From Geomicrobium sp. JCM 19039 (GTDB lineage Bacteria; Bacillota; Bacilli; Bacillales; Marinococcaceae): a stretch of 64,000 bases of DNA. Position numbers and translations under genes: made by a program. Of this stretch, positions 19,173 through 29,054 are shown piece by piece. The stretch spans positions 62,001 through 126,000 of the forward strand of contig NZ_BAXB01000006.1 in the NCBI RefSeq assembly GCF_000698145.1. Reading direction: 5' to 3'. Numbering within the stretch: the first letter of the stretch is position 1; each line of letters begins with the position of its first letter. The notes under the pieces are model-generated. The model was not told where the DNA came from. It saw nothing but the letters and a program-made list of their open reading frames with translations, and searched no databases.

Positions 19173-20019
19173 AACAAAAACCATTTTCATTGTGACATTC
19201 TTGTTCTTGAATACTTTCCTCGCTTACCAACTCGTTGATAAGCAATCGTATGAAAATATTTTAAGTGAGCAAAACGACAATGAACAAACATTTGAAGAGC
19301 TCGTAGAGACGGAGAATATTGTCATCGATGCAGAGTTACCCGAACACGAGAATTTGCCACAACTAATTGTAGAAACAGCACCTGTTTCCTATGATATTGT
19401 GGAAGAGTTTTATGGTGGTAATTCTTGGTTTGAAGACTTGGATGAAGATATTGTTGATGGATCTCTTGAATTAACATTAATTCTTAGCTCTAACTTTTCT
19501 GTCGATGACGGCTTGTTTAGTAGCGTGAACGCGTTTGTTGAAGAGCAAATATTAGAAGGTGAGTACTACAGCTTTGGTGGAATGGCAAATGCGGAGAACA
19601 CAGACAACGTCGAAATGAATTTCTACCGTGACCATGAAGGGTATACACTCTATGGGAGTGGAGGCAATGCTCACCTCGTCATTACGGTGAATGAGAGTCG
19701 AGAAATTACAGTTGCAGAACAACAATTTCTTAACATTGATGTGAGAGAAGAATTTGAGGAGCTGGAATTAATTACAGCGGCAGACGCGATTGAGGCTCTA
19801 TTCGACGAACAGGTCGTGACGAGAAATGCGACGATTCATGATGTAGAGCTTGCCTATTATAGTGCCAATACAGATGGTGAAAGGGCCGTATACATTCCGG
19901 TCTATCGCATACGGGCAAGTGATGATGTATATGAAGAGGATCCTCCTTTTGGTGATTATTATATTGTGAATGCCGATAGTGGACGCGTCACGTCAGATGA
20001 GTCGCTCAGTGATGAATAA
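19159..20019 (+). CDS. walI: WalK regulator WalI/YycI
   Basis: 286-residue partner of WalH acting at WalK. N-terminal anchor helix (TKTIFIVTFLFLNTFLAYQLV, about residues 5-25), then an acidic external domain, as in the YycI family. The start is ATG 19159, chosen because GGAGGAGGATTCAT precedes it; the frame extends further up inside walH without signal. It overlaps the end of walH by 14 bases and is followed by walJ after 15 bases. Confidence 0.9.
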   Translation: MDWSRTKTIFIVTFLFLNTFLAYQLVDKQSYENILSEQNDNEQTFEELVETENIVIDAELPEHENLPQLIVETAPVSYDIVEEFYGGNSWFEDLDEDIVDGSLELTLILSSNFSVDDGLFSSVNAFVEEQILEGEYYSFGGMANAENTDNVEMNFYRDHEGYTLYGSGGNAHLVITVNESREITVAEQQFLNIDVREEFEELELITAADAIEALFDEQVVTRNATIHDVELAYYSANTDGERAVYIPVYRIRASDDVYEEDPPFGDYYIVNADSGRVTSDESLSDE

Positions 20020-20034
20020 TAGGGTGGGGAATAT

Positions 20035-20835
20035 ATGAGTATGCAATTCAGCGTTCTCGCAAGCGGCAGTACTGGCAATGCTATGTACGTTGAAACAGAT
20101 AAATCTAAAATTTTGATTGATGCTGGCCTAAGCGGAAAGAAAATTGAAGAGCTTTTTCTTAGTATTGATCGGTCCCTTTCTGATATAGATGCCATTCTTG
20201 TCAGTCATGAGCATACTGATCATATTAAAGGGGTCGGCATCGTTGCGAGAAAGTATAACGTGCCCGTGTATGCCAACGAGAAGACGTGGAAAGCGATGGA
20301 GTCATCCATCGGGCCCGTGAACGCTGAACAGCGTTTCCATTTAGAAACTGGACGTATCGCAACGTTTGAAGATGTGGACATTGAAACATTCGGCGTCTCC
20401 CATGATGCAGCTGACCCAATGTTTTTTGTGTTTCACCATGAAAATAAGAAACTAGCGATTGCCACAGATATGGGGTATGTGAGCGAGCGCATTAAAGGCA
20501 CTTTAAAAGAAGCTGATGCATTAGTTTTTGAGTCAAACCATGATACAAACATGCTTCGAATGGGAAAATATCCTTGGAATGTGAAACGGAGAATTCTTGG
20601 TGATCGTGGCCACGTATCAAATGAAGATAGTGCGTTAGCGTTGTCTGAAATTATTACCGAGCGAACGAAACATGTATACCTTGCTCATTTGAGTCTCGAT
20701 AATAATATGAAGGATTTGGCGAGGATGACTGTGGAGCAAACGTTGGCAGAACAAGAGGTTACGTTGGGACATGCTGGTGTTCAACTCGTTGACACGGACC
20801 CTTTCTCACCGACACCGCTTCGTTTATTGTCATAA
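20035..20835 (+). CDS. walJ: Metallo-beta-lactamase fold exonuclease WalJ (YycJ)
   Basis: 266-residue MBL-fold protein; family members are 5'-3' exonucleases linked to mismatch repair and to the WalRK operon. N-terminal VLASGSTGNAMYVET, metal motif SHEHTDHIKGVG (~61-72), further ligands in VSHDAADP and IATDMG, FESNHD and AHLSLDNN. ATG with GGTGGGG before it. Intact. Followed by a gap of about 220 bases before htrA. Confidence 0.93.
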   Translation: MSMQFSVLASGSTGNAMYVETDKSKILIDAGLSGKKIEELFLSIDRSLSDIDAILVSHEHTDHIKGVGIVARKYNVPVYANEKTWKAMESSIGPVNAEQRFHLETGRIATFEDVDIETFGVSHDAADPMFFVFHHENKKLAIATDMGYVSERIKGTLKEADALVFESNHDTNMLRMGKYPWNVKRRILGDRGHVSNEDSALALSEIITERTKHVYLAHLSLDNNMKDLARMTVEQTLAEQEVTLGHAGVQLVDTDPFSPTPLRLLS

Positions 20836-21056
20836 TAGGGAAAGAACCTCGGTATAATTTGATTGAAATGAAACAAAAAAGGGTAGTTTAATGGTGAATG
20901 AATTGCGGATGAATTGTTGGACGGCTCGCTGAGTGATTCGTTACACTAATGGTACATCCTGTGCAATTCACAATTTCTTTCTCGTTACGGTATTAGCAAA
21001 TCGACATGGGGGGCATGTCAGACAATAGTAATCAAAGAAAGAAAGGTGGAGCAGCC

Positions 21057-22267
<1,211 letters not shown>

Positions 22268-22333
22268 AATCAATTGGTGTAGCTCCCCGAGATGCTTTCT
22301 TGGGGAGCTACACAAGTGTGAGGAACATTTTAG

Positions 22334-22432
22334 TTGTCCACACCCGATCGATACAAAAAGTCCTTTACATAGAGGAGTACTTGTTCCGGCTGTGAATATG
22401 TGGATAACTATTGTGGATAAAGAGGTGGATAA
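22334..22432. promoter_or_regulatory. DnaA-box cluster upstream of rlmH
   Basis: Two perfect DnaA boxes TGTGGATAA (22399-22407 and 22412-22420), one with a single mismatch, GGTGGATAA (22424-22432), and TTGTCCACA in the opposite direction (22334-22342). The three same-strand boxes have 12-13 base periodicity. From memory, a DnaA-box cluster upstream of the rlmH orthologue (yydA) is one of the known DnaA-binding regions of B. subtilis outside oriC. The last box overlaps the rlmH ribosome binding site region. Confidence 0.7.
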
Positions 22433-22433
22433 C

Positions 22434-22913
22434 ATGAAGATTCAATTACTTACTGTAGGAAAATGCAAGGAAAAATACATACTAACGGGAATTGCTGAGT
22501 TTCAAAAGCGGTTGCAAACCGATGTGAAGTTTGAAATTATTGAAGTGGCAGATGAGAAAGCGCCAGAGCGACTTAGCGACAAAGAAATGATCCACGTGAA
22601 ACAAAAAGAAGGGGAGCGGCTACTACATAAAATTAAACCACAATCATACGTTGTTGCCTTAGAGCGCCAAGGAAAAATGATTGATTCTGCTGCACTTGCT
22701 AACAAGATTCAGCAGCTTACAACATATGGTACGAGCGATTTTACATTCATAATTGGCGGTTCTCTCGGGCTTAGTGAAGACGTAAGAAACCGGGCAAATT
22801 ATGAGTGGTCGTTTTCACCGTTGACATTCCCTCATCAATTGATGCGTCTAATGGTAACGGAACAGATCTATCGTGCGGTTCAAATTAATAAAGGAACCCC
22901 TTACCATAAGTAA
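22434..22913 (+). CDS. rlmH: 23S rRNA (pseudouridine1915-N3)-methyltransferase RlmH
   Basis: SPOUT methyltransferase that methylates pseudouridine 1915 of 23S rRNA in the assembled 70S ribosome. 159 residues, exactly the usual length: MKIQLLTVGKCKEKY, the knot loop FIIGGSLGLSEDVRNRA, and the C-terminal FPHQLMRLMVTEQIYRA. ATG 22434 with AGAGGTGG; a longer in-frame start at 22245 is rejected. Preceded by DnaA boxes and followed by a parS-like site, as expected close to oriC. Confidence 0.96.
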   Translation: MKIQLLTVGKCKEKYILTGIAEFQKRLQTDVKFEIIEVADEKAPERLSDKEMIHVKQKEGERLLHKIKPQSYVVALERQGKMIDSAALANKIQQLTTYGTSDFTFIIGGSLGLSEDVRNRANYEWSFSPLTFPHQLMRLMVTEQIYRAVQINKGTPYHK

Positions 22914-22922
22914 TAAACACAA

Positions 22923-22938
22923 TGTTTCACATGAAACA
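22923..22938. promoter_or_regulatory. parS-like site after rlmH
   Basis: TGTTTCACATGAAACA differs from the Bacillus parS consensus TGTTTCACGTGAAACA by one central base. It is intergenic, just after rlmH. Confidence 0.65.
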
Positions 22939-22969
22939 AGCATCGGCGAATGTGTGAAAGGTTTTGAAT

Positions 22970-23761
22970 ATGATAAAAACGATGTATTTACGGAGAATTT
23001 ATGCGTCCTATATTCTTAGCGTGATTGTAGCTATTATTCTTGTAGTCTTAATCACTTTTACGAATGATTGGTTAGGGTCGTTGCCTCTGTTTATATTGAT
23101 GATCGGTTCGATTGCAATCATTCCGGTCAGTCATTATAAATACAATCAAGTGAAAGATTTGATCGTCCCTCAATCTGACACCCCGATGTTGCAACTTGAC
23201 CATCTTGTGATTCAAAGAAATGTTGCCTATTTTCCACAGTTGTTGTTTTTCAAGAAAGACGGAAGCTATACGGGTACAGCGAAACTTCGAACCCTCCCGT
23301 GGTACGGCTATTTATTATCTCCGTTTTTCAAATCGGACTTAATTACGATTCTTCCGTTCACTTTTACGGTGTATGACGAGTCCGAAAGGGAGGTCTTGCA
23401 TCTTCAAAAACGAGGATGGTTTCTTAAATCATATGTGACAATTTTGAATGAAGATGGACAACGCCTTGGGTCTTATGAGCAAGAAGACTACCGAATTTTT
23501 AGTATTCAAGGCAAATTGAAGGATGCAGCTGACCAGCTGTTATTGCCTATTCATGCGGATTTTACAACGAGTTTTACGCTCACCGATGATCACAAAAGAC
23601 AGTGGGCGAGCTACTATCAAGGACGTTTTCCGCATGAGTATACGCACATTTTTCGTGATATGGAAAATCATATTGTCGAACTGTCCGACTCTCTTGAGGA
23701 AATGGATCACCGGCGATTGCTCGGTGTGCTCACATTTTTATTTTTACATATTAAGAGGTAG
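22970..23761 (+). CDS. Hypothetical membrane-anchored protein
   Basis: 263 residues from ATG 22970 (GAAAGG upstream; a TTG at 22964 is possible). Two adjacent hydrophobic helices near the N-terminus (~10-35 and ~38-55: YILSVIVAIILVVLITF and LFILMIGSIAIIPV) are followed by a soluble domain of about 200 residues with many beta-like segments (LQLDHLVIQRNVAYFPQLLFF, FTFTVYDESEREVLHL, GSYEQEDYRIFSIQGKL). The pattern loosely recalls tubby/LURP-like lipid-binding barrels, but I do not recognise the family. It lies between rlmH and ung on the same strand, 23 bases before ung. Confidence 0.6.
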   Translation: MIKTMYLRRIYASYILSVIVAIILVVLITFTNDWLGSLPLFILMIGSIAIIPVSHYKYNQVKDLIVPQSDTPMLQLDHLVIQRNVAYFPQLLFFKKDGSYTGTAKLRTLPWYGYLLSPFFKSDLITILPFTFTVYDESEREVLHLQKRGWFLKSYVTILNEDGQRLGSYEQEDYRIFSIQGKLKDAADQLLLPIHADFTTSFTLTDDHKRQWASYYQGRFPHEYTHIFRDMENHIVELSDSLEEMDHRRLLGVLTFLFLHIKR

Positions 23762-23784
23762 ACGTTATATAGGAGGAATAAGGA

Positions 23785-24464
23785 ATGGGACTGCCGTTAG
23801 AGAACGATTGGCGCCATGTTGTTGGCGATGAATTTGAGGAATCTTATTATAAACAACTCCGGACATTTTTGAAAGAAGAATATGAAACAAAGAAGATCTA
23901 TCCATCGATGTATGACTTGTTTAATGCACTCCATTTAACGTCGTTTGCGAATACGAAAGTAGTCATTCTCGGGCAAGACCCGTATCACGGCCCGGAACAA
24001 GCTCATGGGTTGAGCTTCTCTGTTCAACCTGGTGTTTCCATTCCACCGTCTCTACGAAATATCTTTAAGGAATTAGAAAGTGATCTTGGTTGCCTCGCAC
24101 CTGAAAATGGTAATCTAACGTCTTGGGCGGAACAAGGTGTGCTGTTATTAAATACAGTTCTATCGGTACAGGAAGGGACCCCTGCTTCTCATCAAAACAA
24201 AGGTTGGGAACGTTTTACCGATCAAGTCATTCGTAGTCTAAATCAAAAGGAAGACCCGGTCGTCTTCTTGCTTTGGGGAAAGCATGCAGCTGCCAAAGCC
24301 AGATGGTTGACGAAAAGCATTGCATCATTACAACGTCACACCCTAGTCCATTTGCGGCACATCGAGGTTTCTTTGGTAGTCGGCCATTTTCACAGGCAAA
24401 CGAATTTCTCCGTTCCAATGGAATTAAAGAAGTTCGATGGTGCCTGCAGAAAGCTGACCAATAA
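23785..24464 (+). CDS. ung: Uracil-DNA glycosylase family 1 (frameshifted)
   Basis: Excises uracil from DNA for base-excision repair. The water-activating motif [22 protein letters not shown] (~60-82), [11 protein letters not shown] and FLLWGKHAA are intact. Near 24300 one C is missing; with it, reading goes on to [26 protein letters not shown], which contains the second catalytic motif HPSPF, and stops at 24464, about 226 residues, the family size. Without the repair the protein would lose its leucine-loop/HPSP motif. ATG with GGAGGAATAAG. Confidence 0.93.
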
Positions 24465-24466
24465 CG

Positions 24467-25507
24467 ATGCCTGTGGATAAGTTGTGGATAAAGAAGATTG
24501 GGTTTCTGCTCGTTGCATTTATCGTAGGTATTGTGTTTCAAACGATGGGTGTGCCTGCTGGTTGGTTGTTAGGGGCTTTACTAACGGGCATTTTTTATGG
24601 GCTATTCATTGAGACGTATAATTTTAAAGGATGGCCGTTTGCCCTTGCCCTCGCGCTTGTTGGGGCAAACATCGGAATCATTATGGAAGCCGAGCTTTTT
24701 GTGCATCTGCACCAGTATTTTCTTCCGCTACTCGTGACGCTTATGATTACACTTTTTGGTGGTCTTGGTTTTGGTCTGTTGCTTAACAAATGGACGGGAT
24801 TAGACCGAACGACGGCGTTTTTTTGCACCGTTCCCGGAGGTGCATCGGAAGTGATTGCCCTTTCCGCGCATTACGGAGCAGATGAGCGAGTCGTCGCTGC
24901 TTTTCATACAGCGCGGATTACGATGTTTGTGCTTATTATCCCGTTTGGGGTCGGTTTGTTTTATGGGCAAGGAAGTCCAGAGACATTTTCAGAAGCGTCG
25001 ACGCAACTGCAGCCGAATCAACTTTTCTTCTTTGCGGTAGTGATTAGTATTGCCTTTCTGTTGCATCGACTGTTTACATTCCCAGGCGCAATGCTCATTT
25101 ATTCAATCGTAGTCGGTTTTTTGCTCAGTCAATTTGTGTTTCAATTAGGCACTTTACCGAACTATATTGCAGGAGTCGGACAAGTACTGATCGGAGCGAT
25201 GGTTGGCATACGATTTGAGCGATCAACGGTGAAGCGGCTATCCTCCATTGGCGTGCCCAGTTTGAAGATTCTAGCGATGTATGTAGGAATGGCTCTATTC
25301 GTCGCGTTGCTATTTTTTATGATGACCCCGCTAAATTACGTAACAAGTCTGTTAAGTACCGTCCCAGCCGGTGCACCGGAAATGTCTTCTACCGCCTTTG
25401 CTTTGAAGCTAGAGCCTTCTTTAGTTGCAAGCCTGCATATCATTCGGATGGTCAGTATCTTTCTCGTTTTACCTTTGTTCTTGCGACTTATTTTAAAGAA
25501 GTCGTAA
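24467..25507 (+). CDS. AbrB family (COG3180) membrane protein
   Basis: 346-residue polytopic membrane protein (about 9-10 helices) of the family often mislabelled ammonia monooxygenase or AbrB regulator. Two internally similar halves, each with the hallmark Gly-rich segment: [22 protein letters not shown] (~120) and [19 protein letters not shown] (~300). The transport role is not proven. It begins 2 bases after the restored ung stop, with a weak ribosome binding site. Its first codons contain two DnaA-box sequences. Confidence 0.8.
   Translation: MPVDKLWIKKIGFLLVAFIVGIVFQTMGVPAGWLLGALLTGIFYGLFIETYNFKGWPFALALALVGANIGIIMEAELFVHLHQYFLPLLVTLMITLFGGLGFGLLLNKWTGLDRTTAFFCTVPGGASEVIALSAHYGADERVVAAFHTARITMFVLIIPFGVGLFYGQGSPETFSEASTQLQPNQLFFFAVVISIAFLLHRLFTFPGAMLIYSIVVGFLLSQFVFQLGTLPNYIAGVGQVLIGAMVGIRFERSTVKRLSSIGVPSLKILAMYVGMALFVALLFFMMTPLNYVTSLLSTVPAGAPEMSSTAFALKLEPSLVASLHIIRMVSIFLVLPLFLRLILKKS
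24472..24491. promoter_or_regulatory. Tandem DnaA boxes at the ung / AbrB-family junction
   Basis: TGTGGATAA occurs at 24472-24480 and again at 24483-24491, 11 bases apart (one helical turn), in the same orientation, inside the first codons of the membrane protein gene. The arrangement matches the cluster before rlmH 2 kb upstream. Confidence 0.55.
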
Positions 25508-25581
25508 CAAAACTGTCATGTAAGAAGGGTTTATCTGAATGAGGGATGGGGAAAACCTTTACTACTTGGAGGTGAAGGCCG

Positions 25582-25767
25582 ATGATTATTATCGGTGATT
25601 TGCAGATAATGGCACAGCGCTATACAGACGTAGAAGAGGCGCGAAAGGACTTTAAACAGGACGAAGTCATCGTACGTGACACAGAAGATAATTATTGGAT
25701 CATAGATTCCGAGAACTTCGAGAAGATTGAAGCCTACGGGTACGAGAAAATTGACGAGAAGAAATAA
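25582..25767 (+). CDS. Small hypothetical protein
   Basis: 61 residues, acidic and soluble: a short N-terminal beta segment, then AQRYTDVEEARKDFKQDEVIVRDTEDNYWIIDSENFEKIEAYGYEKI. I know no family for it. GGAGGTG stands 8 bases before the ATG, and a terminator begins 8 bases after the stop, so it looks like a real single-gene unit. Confidence 0.7.
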   Translation: MIIIGDLQIMAQRYTDVEEARKDFKQDEVIVRDTEDNYWIIDSENFEKIEAYGYEKIDEKK

Positions 25768-25774
25768 CAAAATG

Positions 25775-25809
25775 AGGGCGGTGTTCTTTTGAGAGCACAG
25801 CCCTTTTTA
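25775..25809 (+). terminator. Terminator after the small hypothetical gene
   Basis: Imperfect hairpin AGGGC-GGTGTTCT / AGAGCACA-GCCC followed by TTTTT. Confidence 0.75.
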
Positions 25810-25890
25810 TCGGTCTGAAACGCCATTCAACCATACAAACCGCCTATAATATGGTATGCTAACACTTAATGAAAAAAAGGAGCTGGTGGT

Positions 25891-27663
25891 ATGTCTTCAA
25901 CAACTTCATTACAATGGGATCTTACAACAATATTTTCAGGTGGAGATGCAACATCAGGACAATTTCAAGAACATGTCAACAAATTGGAAAAGTCAATTAA
26001 CGACCTTAGTTCAGATGTGAACGATGGTGTATTAACATCGATGTCTTTTAGCGATTATTTTCTAACATTTCAGCGATTAACGGCTGAAGTGCAAGAAGCA
26101 AGTGCGTTTATTTCTTGTCTACTAAGCGATGATACGAGAGATCAAGAAGCGAAGAAATGGAAGATGGTGACTGTCCAGCTCGGCTCCAGACTTAAAGCAA
26201 TGGAAGCCGACTTTGAGCATTTTCTTGCGTCTTTAGAAGATGAAGAGTGGCGAGAGCTCGTACAAAAGCCAGAACTAGACGGCTTAACGTTTCCTATGGA
26301 AGAGCGTCGTGAACGTGCGAAAGGGAAGATGGACAAGCAGCTCGAGCAGTTAGCCGAATCACTAAGTAAAGATGGTTACCACGGATGGAATGATATGTAT
26401 TCAACGCTGATTGGTCATATTCGCGTGTCCGTCGACGGTGAGACGCTATCTGTTGGCCAAGCAAATACGAAACTTGGAAGCAGTGACCGAGAAGAGCGGG
26501 AAAAATGGTCGGGCGCACTTCGAAAAGAGTGGGAAAAGTATGAAGATGTATTTGCAGAAACGTTAAACCATCTAGCTGGTTTCCGGTTATCGCTTTATGA
26601 AGGCAGAGGATGGTCCGATCCATTGCATGAACCTTTATTAATTAATCGTATGAGCGAAGAGACGCTGGATAGTATGTGGAGTGCAATTGAAGACGTGAAA
26701 CCAGCACTCGTAAAGTTTTTGGAACGAAAGAAACAAATGCTTGGCATAGAAGAAATGAAGATGCATGACGTGTCGGCGCCGATGGGTACAACGGTGTCTA
26801 GCGAGACACCGTTTAGCACAGCCATTGATCAAATTGAGCGTCATTTCAGAAAGCTAAGCCCGATTATGGCCGACTTTGCTCGAGAATCGGCAGAGAAGCG
26901 CTGGATCGAGGCTGAGGATCGTGATTTCAAAGGAGCTGGAGGGTTTTGTACGAGTTTCCCGATCTCCAATCAAAGCCGTGTGTTCATGACGTATAACGGC
27001 ACCCCAAGTTCTGTACAAACACTCGCTCATGAACTCGGTCATGCGTATCATCAACGGGCGATGGGAGACATGCCTTACTTCTCGACGAGATATAGCATGA
27101 GCGTTGCTGAAACAGCTTCCACATTGGCCGAACAGCTCGTCGCAGACGCAGCCGTTCAAGAAGCTGCCTCCGATGAAGAGCGGATTGCCTTGTTGGACAC
27201 GAAGATCAATCGCTCTGCCGCGTTTTTTATGAATATTCATGCTCGCTTCCTCTTTGAAAAGCGCTTTTATGAACGTAGAAAAACCGAGTGGTTGTCAGCA
27301 GGCGCACTGAAGGAACTTATGGTAGAAGCGCAAAAAGAAGCATATCATGATCAGCTTTCTGAGTATGATCCGTATTTCTGGGCTTCAAAGATGCATTTCT
27401 TTATTACACGTGTGCCATTTTATAACTTCCCGTACACGTTTGGCTATTTGTTTAGCTTAGGTATCCTTGAACATGCAAAATCAGCCGGTTCAGAATTCGA
27501 GAGCGCGTATATTGACTTATTAAAAGACACAGCCAGCATGTCTGTTGAAGATTTGTCGAGAAAGCATTTAAGCAAAGACTTGACCGATAAACAATTTTGG
27601 CTCGATGCAGCGCAACCGATCGTAGAAGATATCGAACAGTTTTTGAAATTGACAGAAGCATAA
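25891..27663 (+). CDS. M3 family oligoendopeptidase F-type metallopeptidase
   Basis: Cytoplasmic zinc peptidase that cuts oligopeptides. 590 residues; the zinc motif is LAHELGHAYHQ (~385) with the third ligand Glu in SVAETASTLAEQL about 25 residues on; N-terminal helical half typical of M3B (WDLTTIFSG). Length equals the PepF/M3B group of Bacillus. AAAGGAGCTGG before ATG. No frame break. Own terminator follows. Confidence 0.92.
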   Translation: MSSTTSLQWDLTTIFSGGDATSGQFQEHVNKLEKSINDLSSDVNDGVLTSMSFSDYFLTFQRLTAEVQEASAFISCLLSDDTRDQEAKKWKMVTVQLGSRLKAMEADFEHFLASLEDEEWRELVQKPELDGLTFPMEERRERAKGKMDKQLEQLAESLSKDGYHGWNDMYSTLIGHIRVSVDGETLSVGQANTKLGSSDREEREKWSGALRKEWEKYEDVFAETLNHLAGFRLSLYEGRGWSDPLHEPLLINRMSEETLDSMWSAIEDVKPALVKFLERKKQMLGIEEMKMHDVSAPMGTTVSSETPFSTAIDQIERHFRKLSPIMADFARESAEKRWIEAEDRDFKGAGGFCTSFPISNQSRVFMTYNGTPSSVQTLAHELGHAYHQRAMGDMPYFSTRYSMSVAETASTLAEQLVADAAVQEAASDEERIALLDTKINRSAAFFMNIHARFLFEKRFYERRKTEWLSAGALKELMVEAQKEAYHDQLSEYDPYFWASKMHFFITRVPFYNFPYTFGYLFSLGILEHAKSAGSEFESAYIDLLKDTASMSVEDLSRKHLSKDLTDKQFWLDAAQPIVEDIEQFLKLTEA

Positions 27664-27677
27664 TGACGGACGATCTG

Positions 27678-27708
27678 CACCCTAAAGCGATTGCTTAGGG
27701 TGTTTTTT
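27678..27708 (+). terminator. Terminator after the M3 peptidase gene
   Basis: Perfect 8-bp stem CACCCTAA / TTAGGGTG, 9-base loop, then six T. Confidence 0.9.
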
Positions 27709-27788
27709 GATGGCAGAAACGTTCAAAAACGATTAGCAGATGAGGAGATTGTGGTAAACTAGCGGTAGATTAAATGAAAGGACGATGA

Positions 27789-28061
27789 TTGTTGAGTATA
27801 CCGATGAAAACGGTGATTGAGCAGATTCAAAAAGAGACTGAACGTCTAGCGCAGGCCGAACAAGCTGGAGATCATCGGAACCTAGAAAAGCATGCACATA
27901 CAATTCGGGGCTATTGTGAACTGATTGAAGGTATAGATGATCGGGACAAAAAGGTCTCTGCACCCGTTGTTAAGGAAACAACTGAGGTACAAAGAGCACC
28001 AATGCCAACCGTACAATCAACACCACGAAAACAAGAAGAAGGAAGTCTACTCGACTTTTAG
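27789..28061 (+). CDS. ywdI: YwdI family protein
   Basis: 90 residues; N-terminal helix MKTVIEQIQKETERLAQAEQAGDHRNLEKHAHTIRGYCELI and a flexible, charged C-terminal tail ending SLLDF. The helical region and the place directly before ywdK, with ung nearby, match YwdI (DUF5327) of B. subtilis. Function unknown. TTG start at 27789 after AAAGGACG; ATG 27804 is an alternative. Confidence 0.75.
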   Translation: MLSIPMKTVIEQIQKETERLAQAEQAGDHRNLEKHAHTIRGYCELIEGIDDRDKKVSAPVVKETTEVQRAPMPTVQSTPRKQEEGSLLDF

Positions 28062-28071
28062 AAGGAAGGTT

Positions 28072-28087
28072 TGTTTTACGTGAAACA
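28072..28087. promoter_or_regulatory. parS-like site at the ywdK start
   Basis: TGTTTTACGTGAAACA matches the Bacillus parS consensus at 15 of 16 positions. It spans the ywdK start codon. Confidence 0.6.
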
Positions 28088-28451
28088 TACATGGATTGCC
28101 GTCGGTGCGCTGTTTGCTGCACTCGCTGTTGCAATTGGCGCATTTGGCGCTCACGGCTTGGAAGGGATCGTAAGTAGCAGTATGCTTGAGAACTACGAGA
28201 CAGGCGTGCAATATCATATGTTCCATGCGTTAGGCATTATCGCCGTCGGTCTGTTTGCAACAAATCAAGAGATGAATGGTAAACTCCAAGCGGCGGCTCT
28301 CTTCATGAGCGTAGGGATTGTGATCTTCTCTGGGAGTTTGTACGTCATGGCGCTTACAAACATGACGTGGCTCGGAGCCATCACTCCAATTGGTGGCGTT
28401 TCTTTTATTGCCGGTTGGGTCTTTCTACTCGTCGCAGCGTTGAAAAGATAA
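28080..28451 (+). CDS. ywdK: DUF423 family small membrane protein
   Basis: About 123 residues with four hydrophobic helices: VGALFAALAVAIGAFGAHGL, the YHMFHALGIIAVGLF segment, LFMSVGIVIFSGSLYVMAL and GGVSFIAGWVFLLVAAL, the DUF423/YwdK pattern. Function unknown. GTG 28080 is favoured because GAAGGAAGG lies 9 bases upstream; it follows ywdI by 18 bases as in B. subtilis. It converges on the export-protein gene, with a shared terminator between them. Confidence 0.88.
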   Translation: MKHTWIAVGALFAALAVAIGAFGAHGLEGIVSSSMLENYETGVQYHMFHALGIIAVGLFATNQEMNGKLQAAALFMSVGIVIFSGSLYVMALTNMTWLGAITPIGGVSFIAGWVFLLVAALKR

Positions 28452-28452
28452 A

Positions 28453-28484
28453 AAAGGCAGGGGGCATCGAGCCTTCTGCCTTTA
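28453..28484. terminator. Bidirectional terminator between convergent genes
   Basis: AAAGGCAG / CTGCCTTT hairpin with the run AAAAA on the left and TTT on the right; can serve ywdK and the minus-strand operon. Confidence 0.75.
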
Positions 28485-28487
28485 CTA

Positions 28488-29036
28488 TTAACCAAATATA
28501 GCAATGACACCAAAATGAATCAATGCTCCGTAAACAATCGACCAAAGAATGAGGCTAATGGTCATCCAAAGTGTTAAATATGCACGATTTGCCCCAAACG
28601 AGCACGCAAGTGCGGCGGTTAAATGACTGCTGAGCAACCCTGTACCAATGATGGCTAGACCAGGTAAGCCAAAGCGATCCCAATATTTTCTCGCCCGCTG
28701 CGATTGCTTGGAGAACATGTTTGATTGCTCTTCTTCAACTGCGACTTCTTCCGGCGCGTCTTCAACACCAGGCTCGGCATCTACAATTTCTTCAGCTGTG
28801 TCTTCGATGACTTCTGGTTTTGGTTTTTCGCGATTTTTGATCCTTGCTCGAATCTTGTCGATGAGCAAAATGAGCAAAAAGACGGTGAGCCAATTTCCGA
28901 TAATGGCAGCTGTAATCGTCAATGTTGAACTAATGTCAGAAAAGAAGACAATGCCTACGGGAATCGCCGTCATATATTCCAAAAACGGAACGGCCGCGAT
29001 GATGAGCACGATGAGAAAATAAATGATGGTATCCAA
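28488..29036 (-). CDS. Small multidrug export protein family (PF06695-type)
   Basis: 182-residue membrane protein: helices at ~5-25 and ~32-58, then an unusually long acidic insertion (~70-105, rich in E, V, P), then YWDRFGLPGLAIIGTGLLSSHLTAALACSFG and a last helix. The family name is historical; transport is unproven. TTG start, weak ribosome binding site. It lies 18 bases after the DUF368 gene on the same strand, so the two form an operon. Confidence 0.75.
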   Translation of the reverse strand: MDTIIYFLIVLIIAAVPFLEYMTAIPVGIVFFSDISSTLTITAAIIGNWLTVFLLILLIDKIRARIKNREKPKPEVIEDTAEEIVDAEPGVEDAPEEVAVEEEQSNMFSKQSQRARKYWDRFGLPGLAIIGTGLLSSHLTAALACSFGANRAYLTLWMTISLILWSIVYGALIHFGVIAIFG

Positions 29037-29054
29037 AACGACAACCCTGCTTTC

